Positions 55,302 to 63,987 of a stretch of 64,000 nucleotides of DNA are shown in pieces. Source of the stretch: VRUE01 sp963702575 (GTDB lineage: Bacteria > Actinomycetota > Thermoleophilia > Solirubrobacterales > 70-9); assembly GCA_963702575.1 (NCBI GenBank), contig CAVPCU010000003.1, forward strand, positions 62,001-126,000. The letters are read 5' to 3'. Numbering within the stretch: position 1 is the stretch's first letter; the number at the start of each line of letters is the position of its first letter. The notes beneath the pieces were generated by a model that was not told the origin of the DNA, ran no database searches, and was given only the letters and a program-made list of their open reading frames with translations. Made by a program: the position numbers and the translations under genes.

Positions 55302-56297
55302 TCACCGTGCCCGCACGGCGGCGATCGTCTCGCGCAGCGTCTCGCGGGCGTCGTGGTGCGGCATCCAGTGGAGCTTGCGGCGGGCGCGAGCGGTGTCCAT
55401 CAGGACCGGGCGGCGAACGGCCTCGATCCAGGCCGCCTCGTCGGGCAGGAAGGGCAGCAGCGCGACCGCCTCGGCGGCGGCGCCGACGGCGAGCTGGGGC
55501 GCCGGCACGGCGTGCCAGCCGAGCTCGTGGGCGAGGTCGGAGATCGTCAGCTCGCCGGGGCCGGCGAGGTTGTAGACGCCGGGCTCGCCGTGGCCGAGGA
55601 CGGCGGCGGCCAGGGCCGCGGCGACGTCGTCCTGGTGGACGAGCTGGAAGGGAACGCCGGGGTCGGGCAGCACCGGGCGCAGCTCCGGCACGCGGCCGAG
55701 CGCCCAGCGCAGCGGCCCGGGGATGCGGCGGCCGAGCGCCAGCAGCGGAATCAGGTCGAGCAGCAGGGTCGCGTCGGGGCCGGCGACGATGCAGGGGCGG
55801 AAGACGTAGGCCTCGGTCGGGGAGCCCTCGAGCGCTTCGGCCAGCGCCTTCTCGACGGCCGCCTTGTGGGCGGAGTAGGGGTGGCGCTCGGTCCCCTTGG
55901 TCGGCTCGTCCTCGTCGATCAGCGTGGGCAGCGAGCGGTGGAAGCCGTAGGCGGCGACCGAGGAGGTGTAGACGAGCCGCTTGGCGCCGGCGGCGACGGC
56001 GGCCTCGAAGACGTTGCGCGAGCCGCTCAGGTTGATCTCGCGCGTCTCCCCGCGGCCGGCGAGGATCGCGAAGGCGAGGTGGACGACGACGTCGGCGCCC
56101 TCGACCAGCTCCTCGACCGAGTCGCGGTCGAGGATGTCGCCGCGGCGGTACTCGACCTTCTTCCAGCCGAGCGCGCTGGGGTCGAAGTAGCTGCGCGCCA
56201 TGCCGATCACCCGCTCGACCTCGGGCGCCCGCTCGAGCGCGGCGACGAACGGCTTGCCGATCTCCCCAGTGGGCCCGGTGACGGCGACGGTCAGCAT
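55302..56297 (-). CDS. NAD-dependent epimerase/dehydratase
   Basis: A 331-residue extended short-chain dehydrogenase starting MLTVAVTGPTGEIGKPFVAAL (NAD loop GPTGEIG). VEYRRGDILDRDSV follows, then VVVHLAFAILAGRGETREINLSG, the Ser of YTSSVAAYG near 120 and the catalytic YSAHKAAVEK near 150. The C-terminal half (PFQLVHQDDVAAAL, GVYNLAGPGELTISDLAHELG) binds the substrate, probably a nucleotide sugar or related compound. ATG 56297 is preferred since the NAD-binding strand begins there. Unlike the related gene at 24971 it has no indel. Confidence 0.9.
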   Translation of the reverse strand: MLTVAVTGPTGEIGKPFVAALERAPEVERVIGMARSYFDPSALGWKKVEYRRGDILDRDSVEELVEGADVVVHLAFAILAGRGETREINLSGSRNVFEAAVAAGAKRLVYTSSVAAYGFHRSLPTLIDEDEPTKGTERHPYSAHKAAVEKALAEALEGSPTEAYVFRPCIVAGPDATLLLDLIPLLALGRRIPGPLRWALGRVPELRPVLPDPGVPFQLVHQDDVAAALAAAVLGHGEPGVYNLAGPGELTISDLAHELGWHAVPAPQLAVGAAAEAVALLPFLPDEAAWIEAVRRPVLMDTARARRKLHWMPHHDARETLRETIAAVRAR

Positions 56298-56310
56298 CGG
56301 GCCGATTCTC

Positions 56311-57036
56311 TCAGGATCGCTGCGGCAGGCCGGGACCCTCGCGGGCCCACTCGACCTGGCCCTCGCCCTCGCTTCGCGAGCGGCCCTCGACGTCATCCCA
56401 CTCGTGCAGCATGCGCTTCAGTCGGGCGACCGCCTCGGGTGGGTGGGCGGCGACGGCCCCGGCCAGCTCGAGCGCGGCCTCCTCGGTCGCCGCAGCCGGA
56501 GCGACGCGGTTGACGAGACCGAGGCGCAGCGCCTCGTCGGCGCCGACGGTGCGCGAGCAGAGCAGCAGGTACTTGGCCGTCGCCAGGCCGCAGAGGGTGA
56601 CCAGGCGGGCGGGGCCGACGGGCACGCCGAGGGCGGCGCCGGGGAAGCGCAGGCGCAGGTTGGCGCCGCCGACCCGCAGGTCGCAGGCAACCGCGATCTC
56701 GGCGCCGCCGCCGACGACGTCGCCGTGGCAGGCGGCGACGGTCGGCTTGGGGAAGGCGACGATCGCGTCGTAGAGGTCGGCGAAGAGCTGCATCCGGCGC
56801 ACCTTGCCCTCCTCGTCGAGCCGCTCCTTGACGTCGGCGCCGGCGGAGAGGCCCATCTGGTCGGATGAGCTGACGACGAGCACGCGAACCGCCTCGTCGC
56901 CGCGGGCGACCGCGAGGTGCTCGAGCAGCTCGACCAGCATCTGCGTGTCGATCGCGTTGCGCGCCTCCGGCCGCACGAGGCGAAGCAGGGCGACGCCGCG
57001 CTCGTCGACGGCGTAGGAGGTGCGCTCAGCGCTCAT
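56311..57036 (-). CDS. Enoyl-CoA hydratase/isomerase family protein
   Basis: A 241-residue crotonase-fold protein: GVALLRLVRPEARNAIDTQML near residue 13, LSAGADVKERL near 64 (oxyanion hole), PTVAACHGDVVGGGAEIAVACDLRVGG near 97 and the acyl-binding LGVPVGPARLVTLCGLATAKYLLL. It probably hydrates enoyl-CoA esters in fatty-acid or amino-acid breakdown. The 5' end overlaps the 3' end of pth by 11 bases, so it is likely co-transcribed. Exact substrate unknown. Confidence 0.9.
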   Translation of the reverse strand: MSAERTSYAVDERGVALLRLVRPEARNAIDTQMLVELLEHLAVARGDEAVRVLVVSSSDQMGLSAGADVKERLDEEGKVRRMQLFADLYDAIVAFPKPTVAACHGDVVGGGAEIAVACDLRVGGANLRLRFPGAALGVPVGPARLVTLCGLATAKYLLLCSRTVGADEALRLGLVNRVAPAAATEEAALELAGAVAAHPPEAVARLKRMLHEWDDVEGRSRSEGEGQVEWAREGPGLPQRS

Positions 57037-57640
57037 CGTCGTCGGAACCTAGCTGCTCGACCAGGCGCTCGGCCTCCTCGGCGGCGCGGCCGATGAGCGC
57101 CTCGACCTCGGCCGGCGGCTCGCGGAAGCGGCCGAGCACGTAGGCGGCGACGATCTCCGGGTCGGTCGAGTCGGGCCGCCCCACCCCCACCCTCACCCGC
57201 CAGAACTCCTCCCCGCCGAGGCCGCGCTTGAGGCTCTTGAGGCCGTTGTGGCCGGCGAGCCCGCCGCCGAGCCGCGACCGCACCTCGCCGAAGGGCAGGT
57301 CGATCTCGTCGTGGAGGACGACGACGCGGTCGAGCGGCGCCTTGAGCGAGCCGCGGGCCGGCCCGGCCGAGTCGCCGGAGGCGTTCATGTAGGTCTGCGG
57401 CAGCAGGACCGCAACGCGCGGCCCGCCCGGCCGCGTCCGCCCTTCGGCGATCAGCCCGCCGAAGCGCTTCTTCGCCCGCGGCAGGTCCCAGCGCCGCGAG
57501 AGCTCGCCGGCGACCTCGAAGCCGACGTTGTGGCGGCTGCCGGCATGCTCGGAGCCGGGGTTTCCCAGCCCGACGATCAGAATGCGGTCGCCCCCCTCAG
57601 CCTCGCCGCGTGCGCCGCGGCGGCGGAAGAGGGACGTGAC
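57026..57640 (-). CDS. pth: Peptidyl-tRNA hydrolase, no standard start codon
   Basis: The protein reads RILIVGLGNPGSEHAGSRHNVGFEVAGEL with the conserved Asn and His, then LLPQTYMNASG, VVVLHDEIDLPFGEVR (Asp) and GGLAGHNGLKSLKRGL (Asn), so all catalytic residues are present. It rescues tRNAs from drop-off peptidyl-tRNA. No ATG, GTG or TTG opens this frame before residue 85. The likely start is GTC at 57640, which overlaps the rplY stop as TAGTC and has GGGGAG just upstream; the usual overlap would be TAGTG. This gives 204 residues beginning VTSLFRRRGARGEAEGGDRILIVG. The alternatives are an ATT at 57583 or a base error. Confidence 0.85.
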   Translation of the reverse strand, partial: VTSLFRRRGARGEAEGGDRILIVGLGNPGSEHAGSRHNVGFEVAGELSRRWDLPRAKKRFGGLIAEGRTRPGGPRVAVLLPQTYMNASGDSAGPARGSLKAPLDRVVVLHDEIDLPFGEVRSRLGGGLAGHNGLKSLKRGLGGEEFWRVRVGVGRPDSTDPEIVAAYVLGRFREPPAEVEALIGRAAEEAERLVEQLGSDDDER

Positions 57641-58326
57641 TACTCCCCGCCGGAGTCGCCGCTCTCGGCCGCCTCGCCGCCCTCCTCGGCGGCCGGGGCC
57701 TCGCCCTCCTCGCCGACCAGCTCGGTCTCCTCCTCGACGGCCGGCTCGGCGACTTCTTCGACGCGCGGCGGCGAGAGGGTGGCGATCGTGACCTCCTCGA
57801 GGTCTTCGGCGACGAGCTTGACGCCCTCGGGCACGGGCACGGCGGAGAGCTGCATGGTGTCGTTGATCTCCATCGCCGAGACGTCGGCGACGAGCCGCTC
57901 GGGGATCTCGGCCGGCAGCGCTTCGACGGTGATCTCGCGGGTGACGTGCTCGAGCACGCCGCCGCCTTTGACGCCGGGCGCGACCTCGACGCCCTCGAGC
58001 TCGATCGCGACCTCGGCCTGGATCGCCTCGTCGAGCTTCACCTCCTGCAGGTCGATGTGCTGGAGGAGGTCGCGCACCGGGTGGTGCTGCTGCTCCTTGA
58101 CCACGACCGGCACGGCTTTCGATCCCTCCAGCTCGAGGTCGAACAGGGCCTGGCCGGCGGCGAGCACGGTGCGCACGTCGCGTTCGGAAACCTGGAAGGC
58201 GCGAGCCTCGGCGCCGCCGCTATAGACGACGCCCGGCACCAGCCCCTCGCCGCGCAGGCGGCGCGAGCTGCGCGAGCCGAACTCGGCGCGCGGAGCGGCC
58301 TTGAGCTTTTCGCGTCCTTGGGCCAT
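57640..58326 (-). CDS. rplY: 50S ribosomal protein L25 / general stress protein Ctc
   Basis: A 228-residue long-form L25 starting MAQGREKLKAAPRAEFGSRSSRRLRGEGLVPGVVYSGGAE. The N-terminal 5S-rRNA-binding domain is followed by the TL5/CTC C-terminal beta domain (EVAIELEGVEVAPGVKGGGVLEHV, then IPERLVADVSAMEINDTMQL) and an acidic tail (EEETELVGEEGEAPAAEEGGEA). It binds 5S rRNA in the large subunit. ATG 58326 is used; TATTCT lies 10 bases upstream, and an in-frame ATG further up is within the ABC1 gene region. Pth follows immediately, the common actinobacterial pairing. Confidence 0.93.
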   Translation of the reverse strand: MAQGREKLKAAPRAEFGSRSSRRLRGEGLVPGVVYSGGAEARAFQVSERDVRTVLAAGQALFDLELEGSKAVPVVVKEQQHHPVRDLLQHIDLQEVKLDEAIQAEVAIELEGVEVAPGVKGGGVLEHVTREITVEALPAEIPERLVADVSAMEINDTMQLSAVPVPEGVKLVAEDLEEVTIATLSPPRVEEVAEPAVEEETELVGEEGEAPAAEEGGEAAESGDSGGE

Positions 58327-58384
58327 CGGACGGGAGAGAATAGAGAAAGCGGGCCGGCCGGGGCGCTTGTGGCAACCTTGCGCC

Positions 58385-59818
58385 ATGGGCGACGACGCGA
58401 AGATCCCCAAGGGCCGCGTACGGCGCTCGGCCAAGCTCGGCTCGATCGTCGGCGTGCAGGGGGCGCGCTACGCCGGCACCAAGGCGACCAACGTCGCCCG
58501 CTCGGAGGAGAGCGGCAAGGAGAAGCTCGAGCAACGCCACCTGGAGACCGCGATGAAGATGGTCGGCGCGCTCGGCCAGATGAAGGGCGCGGCGATGAAG
58601 CTCGGCCAGTTCGCCTCCTTCATCGACACCGAGTTCATCCCCGAGGAGTACCGCGAGATCTACCAGGAGCAGCTGGCGAAGCTGCGCACCGACGCTCCGG
58701 CGATGCCCTGGGAGAAGGTCGAGAAGGTGCTGCTCGAGGAGTACGACGGCGAACCTGTCACCGAGCTCTTCGCCGAGTTCGAGCAGGAGGCGTTCGCGGC
58801 CGCCTCGATCGGCCAGGTCCACCGCGCCGAGCTGCTCGACGGCCGCCTGGTCGCGGTCAAGATCCAGTACCCGGGGATCGCCGAGGCACTCGACGCCGAC
58901 CTGCGCAACGCCGGCACGATGGTGCGGCTGGCGCGGGCGCTGGCGCCGGGGCTCGACGCGAAGGCGATCGCGCACGAGATCCGCGAACGAGTGATGGAGG
59001 AGCTCGACTACGAGTACGAGGCGCAGAACCAGCGCACCTTCTCGCGCGCCTATCGCGACCACCCGTTCGTCTACGTGCCGGAAGTGGTGACCCGGCTCTC
59101 GCGCCGGCGCGTGCTCGTCACCGAGCTGGTCGAGGGAATGGGCTTCGAGCAGATCAAGCAGCTGCCGCACGAGGAGCGCAGCCGCTTCGGCGAGATCGTC
59201 TTCCGCGGCAGCTTCGGCTCGATCTACCACCTGCAGCACTTCAACGCCGACCCCCACCCCGGCAACTACCTCTTGATGGCCGACGGCCGCGTCGCCTTCC
59301 TCGACTTCGGCATGACCAAGAAGCTCGACCGCGAGCAGATCCTGCTCGAGCAGAAGGCCTTCGACGCCGCCTCGCGCGACGACCCCGAGGCCTTCCGCGC
59401 CGCCCTGCACGACCTCGGGTTCGTCAAGAACCCCTCGAAGCTCGACGCCGAGCGGCTGCTCGAGCACATGCGCGCCGTCGGCGGCTGGTTCGTGATGGAA
59501 GACCGCGAGCTGGAAATCACCCCGAAGCGGGTGATGAAGATCATCGAGTCGACCAACGACCCGCGCTCGGAGTACTTCGACCTGATGCGGCGCGAGTCGA
59601 TCCCCGCCGACGAGCTGATGGGGCGGCGGATGGAAATCGGCGTCGTCGCCGTCCTAGGCCAGCTCGGCGCCAAGCGCAACTGGCACCGGATCGCCCGCGA
59701 GTGGATCTACGCCGACCCGCCGGCGACCGAGCTCGGCCAGCAGGAGTGGGAGTACTTCGAGGGGAGGGGCGTCCGCCAGATCCCGATCACCGAGCGGTCA
59801 GCTCAAATCGGCGAATAG
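58385..59818 (+). CDS. ABC1/AarF (UbiB-like) atypical kinase
   Basis: A 477-residue ABC1 kinase. The ABC1-specific AMKLGQFASFIDTEFIPEEYREIYQEQLAKLRTDAP is near residue 65 (KxGQ), AAASIGQVHRAELLDGRLVAVKIQYPGI near 140 (Ala-rich loop and Lys), NADPHPGNYLLM near 285 and FLDFGMTKKL near 300. Members support ubiquinone or other lipid metabolism by ATPase activity; in actinobacteria the target is often unknown. It is divergent from rplY (58 bp) and interrupts the prs-rplY row. Its 3' end overlaps the convergent phosphodiesterase gene by 21 bases. Confidence 0.9.
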   Translation: MGDDAKIPKGRVRRSAKLGSIVGVQGARYAGTKATNVARSEESGKEKLEQRHLETAMKMVGALGQMKGAAMKLGQFASFIDTEFIPEEYREIYQEQLAKLRTDAPAMPWEKVEKVLLEEYDGEPVTELFAEFEQEAFAAASIGQVHRAELLDGRLVAVKIQYPGIAEALDADLRNAGTMVRLARALAPGLDAKAIAHEIRERVMEELDYEYEAQNQRTFSRAYRDHPFVYVPEVVTRLSRRRVLVTELVEGMGFEQIKQLPHEERSRFGEIVFRGSFGSIYHLQHFNADPHPGNYLLMADGRVAFLDFGMTKKLDREQILLEQKAFDAASRDDPEAFRAALHDLGFVKNPSKLDAERLLEHMRAVGGWFVMEDRELEITPKRVMKIIESTNDPRSEYFDLMRRESIPADELMGRRMEIGVVAVLGQLGAKRNWHRIAREWIYADPPATELGQQEWEYFEGRGVRQIPITERSAQIGE

Positions 59819-60514
59819 GCGGGGGTCGTTGGAGCAGATGCCGGTGACCCCGGCCTCGAGCAGCTCGTGCATCCGCCCCAGCTCGTCGGGCTTCCAGGCG
59901 ATCAACTCGACCCCGGCGAGTTGGCAGATACGGCTCAACCGGGGAGTCACGAGCCGATGGTAGACCCACATCGCGTCGACGTCGAGTTCAGGCAGCCGCT
60001 GAGCGGCGAGGCCGGGCAGGCGATACCGCATGACCCACAATGCGGCCAGCACCGGCAGCTTCGCCCAGGCGATCGCGGACCAATCCCTGGAGGCCTTCGG
60101 GTAGCTCCAGCCTCGGCGCAGCCTTGGTTCGAGCTCGCGAACGCGCCGAAGCGAGTAAAGCTCCAGCGTGGAAATCATCGCCCTGCCGACTAGATCTCTC
60201 TCTAGTAGGGCTTCCACCAGCTCCTCCTCGCGGCCGGGGAGTTTGATGTCGAGATTGACCTCCATCTCCTGCAGCGGCGGAACGAGAAAAGCGTCGAGCG
60301 CCTCGGTCAGTCGCAAAGGCGGGCGCCGCCGGGCATCCTCCCAGTCGTGGGCAACCACCAGTGGCGCCCGCCGCTCCCGCGAAAGGTCGGCGTCGGGGAG
60401 CCAGATGACGTCGATCTCGATCGTGTCGGCCCCAGCCTTAGCTGCGGCCAGGAAGCTCTCCACCGTGTTTCCGTAGGTTCCTCCCGGTCCGGCAACCAAG
60501 CGAAGTGCGCTCAT
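59798..60514 (-). CDS. Glycerophosphodiester phosphodiesterase-like protein lacking the first His-Arg
   Basis: A 238-residue TIM-barrel protein of the GDPD family. ADTIEIDVIWLPDADL near residue 28 (metal Glu/Asp), APLVVAHDWEDARRRPPLRLTEALDAFL near 52 (catalytic HD), EVNLDIKLPGREEELVEAL near 85 and ELIAWKPDELGRMHELLEAGVTGICSNDP near the end all match. The usual first motif (HRG) is replaced by LRLVAGPGGTYGNTVESF, so the catalytic His-Arg is absent. It may be inactive or act on other phosphodiesters. ATG 60514 starts the barrel. Confidence 0.78.
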   Translation of the reverse strand: MSALRLVAGPGGTYGNTVESFLAAAKAGADTIEIDVIWLPDADLSRERRAPLVVAHDWEDARRRPPLRLTEALDAFLVPPLQEMEVNLDIKLPGREEELVEALLERDLVGRAMISTLELYSLRRVRELEPRLRRGWSYPKASRDWSAIAWAKLPVLAALWVMRYRLPGLAAQRLPELDVDAMWVYHRLVTPRLSRICQLAGVELIAWKPDELGRMHELLEAGVTGICSNDPRLFADLS

Positions 60515-60524
60515 CGCGCCGAAG

Positions 60525-61334
60525 CTACCCGCCGGCCCCTTCGGATGCACTACTGACAGCGCGATCGAACCAATTCTTGAATAGCGCCCGAGCGGCGTCG
60601 GCCTCGGGGCTGATGTCGTCGGCCGGCACGTAGTCGTAGGGGAACCTGTGCTTGCCGAGATGTCCGTCCCGCCAGCGCAGGATCGAGATGAACACGTCGC
60701 CGTTACCCAGCCGGAAGCCGTGTACGACGGGGGTGAAGCGATATTCGAAGACCTCGACCTCGTGATCGTGGTCCACCCCCTGCCTGGCCCTGAACTCGTC
60801 GACTTGCGTGACGGTGGTGGCCGACTCCCCAGGCCAGCTCTTCGGCACCCACTGGGGCGGCGCGCCCGCGGCCCTCGAGAGGGTCGCCAGCTTCACCTTC
60901 CAGCCGCGCACCTCGGGCCGCTCGAGGAAGAATTCGAGCTCCGGCCAGGCGCTGAAGAGGGTCAGGCCCAGCACCTCGATTCGGTGCTGGTCGGGGTTGA
61001 CGATCCCCGCCGCCCTCTCGATCAGAGCGTTGTACATCTCCTTGGGATCGGAGTAGTGCTGCCTGCCGGTGATCGCGGGGGTGACACGGCGATTCAACTG
61101 CCGCATCTCGAGCAGGATGCTGGCCAGGACAAGGATCCCGATCGCGGTCCGTAACCGCGTGCTGTTCTCCAACCCTATCTTCCCCGCCACTTCTTCTATG
61201 CCCGGGAACTGGAGCAGGAACAGCATGGCCGCCAGCGCCACAGCGACCCAGGCCTGGCCGTCTTCGACGAATCGCTCGACTCGATCGACGGCGCGATGCA
61301 CCCCGCTGGCGCGCCCCCCTGCATGACCATTCAT
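60525..61334 (-). CDS. Hypothetical membrane protein (two helices and a soluble domain)
   Basis: A 269-residue protein starting MNGHAGGRASGVHRAVDRVERF, with a membrane hairpin (AWVAVALAAMLFLLQFPGIEEV and TRLRTAIGILVLASILLEMRQL) followed by a soluble domain (EMYNALIERAAGIVNPDQHRIEVLGLTLFSAWPELEFFLERPEVRGWKVKLATLSR, VEVFEYRFTPVVHGFRLGNGDVFISILRWRDG). The soluble part resembles a phospholipase-D-like or nucleoside-binding fold in its order of strands, but no HKD motif is seen. GGGAGGAA supports the ATG at 61334. Function unknown. Confidence 0.65.
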   Translation of the reverse strand: MNGHAGGRASGVHRAVDRVERFVEDGQAWVAVALAAMLFLLQFPGIEEVAGKIGLENSTRLRTAIGILVLASILLEMRQLNRRVTPAITGRQHYSDPKEMYNALIERAAGIVNPDQHRIEVLGLTLFSAWPELEFFLERPEVRGWKVKLATLSRAAGAPPQWVPKSWPGESATTVTQVDEFRARQGVDHDHEVEVFEYRFTPVVHGFRLGNGDVFISILRWRDGHLGKHRFPYDYVPADDISPEADAARALFKNWFDRAVSSASEGAGG

Positions 61335-61444
61335 TCCGATTCCTCCCACGGCCGCGACTCCCCGACCCGCTGTGCTCCGGCTAACCGATCAGTATCTTCT
61401 CACATGGTCGGCTCGGTGGGAGGCGGCTCGCCCGGCGCTGCGGC

Positions 61445-62473
61445 CTAGAAGAGCTGGTTCTCGCCGGCGAAGATCTCGGAGACCGAGTCGTCGGTGAAGA
61501 TGCGGCGGATCGAGTCGGCGAAGGTCGTCGCCGTGGAGAGGACCGTGATGTTGTCGGGGGCGCCGGGGCGCAACGGCAGCGTGTCGGAGACGACGATCTG
61601 CTCGATCGCCGAGTCGGCGAGCCGCTCGTAGGCGGGGCCGGAGAAGACGCCGTGGGTGGCACAGGCGATCACCCGCGCGGCGCCCTCGTCGAGCACCGTC
61701 TGGGCGGCGGCGCAGAGCGTCCCGGCGGTGTCGATCATGTCGTCGACGAGGACCGCGGTCTTGCCCTTGACGTCGCCGACCACGTAGCCGATCTCGGCAA
61801 CCTGCTGGGCCGGGCGCTCCTTCTCCATCACCGCCCAGTGGGTGCCGATGCGGCGGGCGAAGTTGCGCGCCGTCTTCACCCGGCCGGCGTCGGGGGAGAC
61901 GATCACCAGGTCCTCGGCCGGGTACTGGTCGGCAAACCACTGGGTCAGCATCGGCATCGCCGTCATGTGGTCGACCGGGACGTGGAAGAAGCCCTGCACC
62001 TGGCCGGCGTGGAGGTCCATCGTGAGGACGCGGTCGGTGCCGACGCCCTCGAGGCACTTGGCGACGATGCGGGCCGAGATCGGCTCGCGCGGGGCCGACT
62101 TCTTGTCCTGGCGGGCGTAGCCGTACCAGGGCAGCACGGCGATGATCCGGTGCGCCGAGGCGCCCTGCGCCGCGTCGATCATCGTCAGCAGCTCGACCAG
62201 GGCATCGTTGGGGGTCATCCCGGTCTGCTCGTTGGCGCAGGTCGACTGGACGATGAAGACGTCGGCGCCGCGGATCGACTCCTCGTAGCGGCAGTAGACC
62301 TCGCCGTTGGCGAACGTCTTCAGCGTCACCTGGCCGATGTCGAGGCCGAGCTTGCCGGCGACCTTGGCGGCCAGCTCCATCGAGCTGCGCCCGCCGAAGA
62401 CCATCATCCGCTTCGAGTAGTCGTGCGGGATCGCGGTCGGCGCCACGTCCGGACGTTGCTCAATCGTGCTCAC
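61445..62473 (-). CDS. prs: Ribose-phosphate pyrophosphokinase
   Basis: A 342-residue PRPP synthetase: MMVFGGRSSMELAAKVAGKLG near residue 25, VYCRYEESIRGADVFIVQS near 58, YARQDKKSAPREPISARIVA near 120 (ATP-binding flexible loop), VIVSPDAGRVKTARNFA near 190 and the PRPP loop AVLVDDMIDTAGTL near 238. It makes PRPP for nucleotide, His and Trp synthesis. It overlaps glmU by 4 bases in the conserved glmU-prs pair. Confidence 0.97.
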   Translation of the reverse strand: MSTIEQRPDVAPTAIPHDYSKRMMVFGGRSSMELAAKVAGKLGLDIGQVTLKTFANGEVYCRYEESIRGADVFIVQSTCANEQTGMTPNDALVELLTMIDAAQGASAHRIIAVLPWYGYARQDKKSAPREPISARIVAKCLEGVGTDRVLTMDLHAGQVQGFFHVPVDHMTAMPMLTQWFADQYPAEDLVIVSPDAGRVKTARNFARRIGTHWAVMEKERPAQQVAEIGYVVGDVKGKTAVLVDDMIDTAGTLCAAAQTVLDEGAARVIACATHGVFSGPAYERLADSAIEQIVVSDTLPLRPGAPDNITVLSTATTFADSIRRIFTDDSVSEIFAGENQLF

Positions 62474-63849
62474 GAACCTTCCTCCTCGCGCATCTGCGCG
62501 GCCTTGCGGGCCGCGTAGCCCTCGATGTTCCGCTGGTCGTTCTCGCTCACTGCTAGCGCCCCCTCTGGGACGTCGCTCTTGATCACTGCCCCGGCGCCAG
62601 TGTAGGCGGCGTCCCCGACTTCTACAGGTGCGATCAGCATCGTGTCAACGCCGATCCGGACGCCCTCGCCGACGATCGTGCGGTTCTTGCGGAAACCGTC
62701 GTAGTTGGCGGTGATCGTGCCGGCGCCGAGGTTGCTGCCGGCGCCGATCTCAGCGTCGCCGACGTAGGCCAGGTGGGGGACCTTGGCGCCGGCGCCGAGG
62801 CGGGAGTTCTTGATCTCGACGAAGGTGCCGGCCTTGGCGCCAGACTCGAGCCGGGCGCCGGGGCGCAGGTAGGCGAAGGGGCCGACGCTGCAGCCGTCGA
62901 GCACCTCGCACTCGACCAGGTAGGAGTGGAGCACGGCGGCGCCCTCGCCGAGCCTGGTGTCGATCAGGGTGCTCAGCGGGCCGACCGTCGAGCCGGCGCC
63001 GATCGCGGTCGCCCCGCGCAGGCTCGTGCCCGGCTCGATGCGGGCGTCGGCGGCGATCTCGACGCCGGCGTCGACCCAGGTCGAGGCCGGGTCGACGACC
63101 GTGACGCCGGCCAGCATGTGCGCCTCGAGGATGCGGCGGCGCGCCTCGGCCTCGACCGCGGCGAGGTCGGCGCGGTTGTTGACCCCCATCGTCACCGCGA
63201 GGTCGTCGGCGAGGTGGGCGGCGACGGTGTGGCCGGCCGCGCGCAGGGCGCCGAAGACGTCGGGCAGGTAGTACTCGCCCTGGGCGTTGTCGTTGGAGAG
63301 GGTGGCTAGCGCGGCGGCGAGCGGCGCGGCGTCGAAGGCGTAGGTGCCGGCGTTGATCTCGCGGATCGCCAACTGCTCGGGGTGGGCGTCGCCGGCGGCT
63401 TTGGCCTCGACCACGCGCTCGACCGAGCCGTCGGCCGTGCGGACGACGCGGCCGTAGGCGGCGGGGTCCTCGAGCTCGATCGTCAGCATCGTCGCCGCGG
63501 CGGGGGAGCCGGCGTGGGCGGCGAGCAGGCCGGCGATCGTCGCGGCGGAGATCAGCGGCACGTCGCCGGAGAGGACGAGGACGGTCTCGGCCTGCTCGAT
63601 CAGCGGCAAGGCGGCGCGGACGGCGCCCCCGGTGCCGTCGGCGACCGGCTGGACGACGGTCTCGACGTCCTCTGGAAAGCCGGCCGAGATGTCGCGCCCC
63701 GGCGAGACGATCGCCGCGACCCGCCCGGCGCCGGCCTCGCGGGCGGCGAGGATCGGCCAGGCGACCATCGGCCGGCCGCAGACGGGATGGAGCATCTTGG
63801 GCAGGGTGGAGCGCATACGAGTGCCCTCGCCGGCTGCCATGACGAGCAC
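62470..63849 (-). CDS. glmU: Bifunctional UDP-GlcNAc pyrophosphorylase / GlcN-1-P acetyltransferase
   Basis: A 459-residue GlmU. The N-terminal uridylyltransferase has VLVMAAGEGTRMRSTLPKMLHPV at the start, VLSGDVPLI near 95 and ADDLAVTMGVNNRADLA near 205. The C-terminal left-handed beta-helix acetyltransferase has GPFAYLRPGARLESGAKAGTFVEIKNSRLGAGAKVPHLAYVGDAEIG and NLGAGTITANYDG. It makes UDP-GlcNAc for the cell wall. GTG 63849 is preferred since it leads directly into VLVMAAGEG and gives the usual length; GAGGTG lies 11 bases upstream. A longer in-frame reading runs through the palindrome upstream and is unlikely. Confidence 0.95.
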   Translation of the reverse strand: MLVMAAGEGTRMRSTLPKMLHPVCGRPMVAWPILAAREAGAGRVAAIVSPGRDISAGFPEDVETVVQPVADGTGGAVRAALPLIEQAETVLVLSGDVPLISAATIAGLLAAHAGSPAAATMLTIELEDPAAYGRVVRTADGSVERVVEAKAAGDAHPEQLAIREINAGTYAFDAAPLAAALATLSNDNAQGEYYLPDVFGALRAAGHTVAAHLADDLAVTMGVNNRADLAAVEAEARRRILEAHMLAGVTVVDPASTWVDAGVEIAADARIEPGTSLRGATAIGAGSTVGPLSTLIDTRLGEGAAVLHSYLVECEVLDGCSVGPFAYLRPGARLESGAKAGTFVEIKNSRLGAGAKVPHLAYVGDAEIGAGSNLGAGTITANYDGFRKNRTIVGEGVRIGVDTMLIAPVEVGDAAYTGAGAVIKSDVPEGALAVSENDQRNIEGYAARKAAQMREEEGS

Positions 63850-63886
63850 TAGGGGGAGCTCACCTCTGGATCGTAATGGCGGAGAA

Positions 63887-63987
63887 GGGAGCTGATGCCC
63901 CTCCGCCTGAGGCCGTCGCGCAGCTGAATCGTTTGTTGCGCTGCGAAGCGCCGCCGCCAAGCCTCCGGCAGAGGGGCATCAGCTCCC
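63887..63987. repeat. Large palindrome upstream of glmU
   Basis: GGGAGCTGATGCCCCTC (63887-63903) and GAGGGGCATCAGCTCCC (63971-63987) are perfect 17-bp arms. Pairing extends inward with two mismatches over 27 bases, and an inner CGCAGC/GCTGCG stem is visible. It lies 38 bases before the glmU GTG, in the last 150 bases of the window, where no other gene is seen. Confidence 0.7.
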
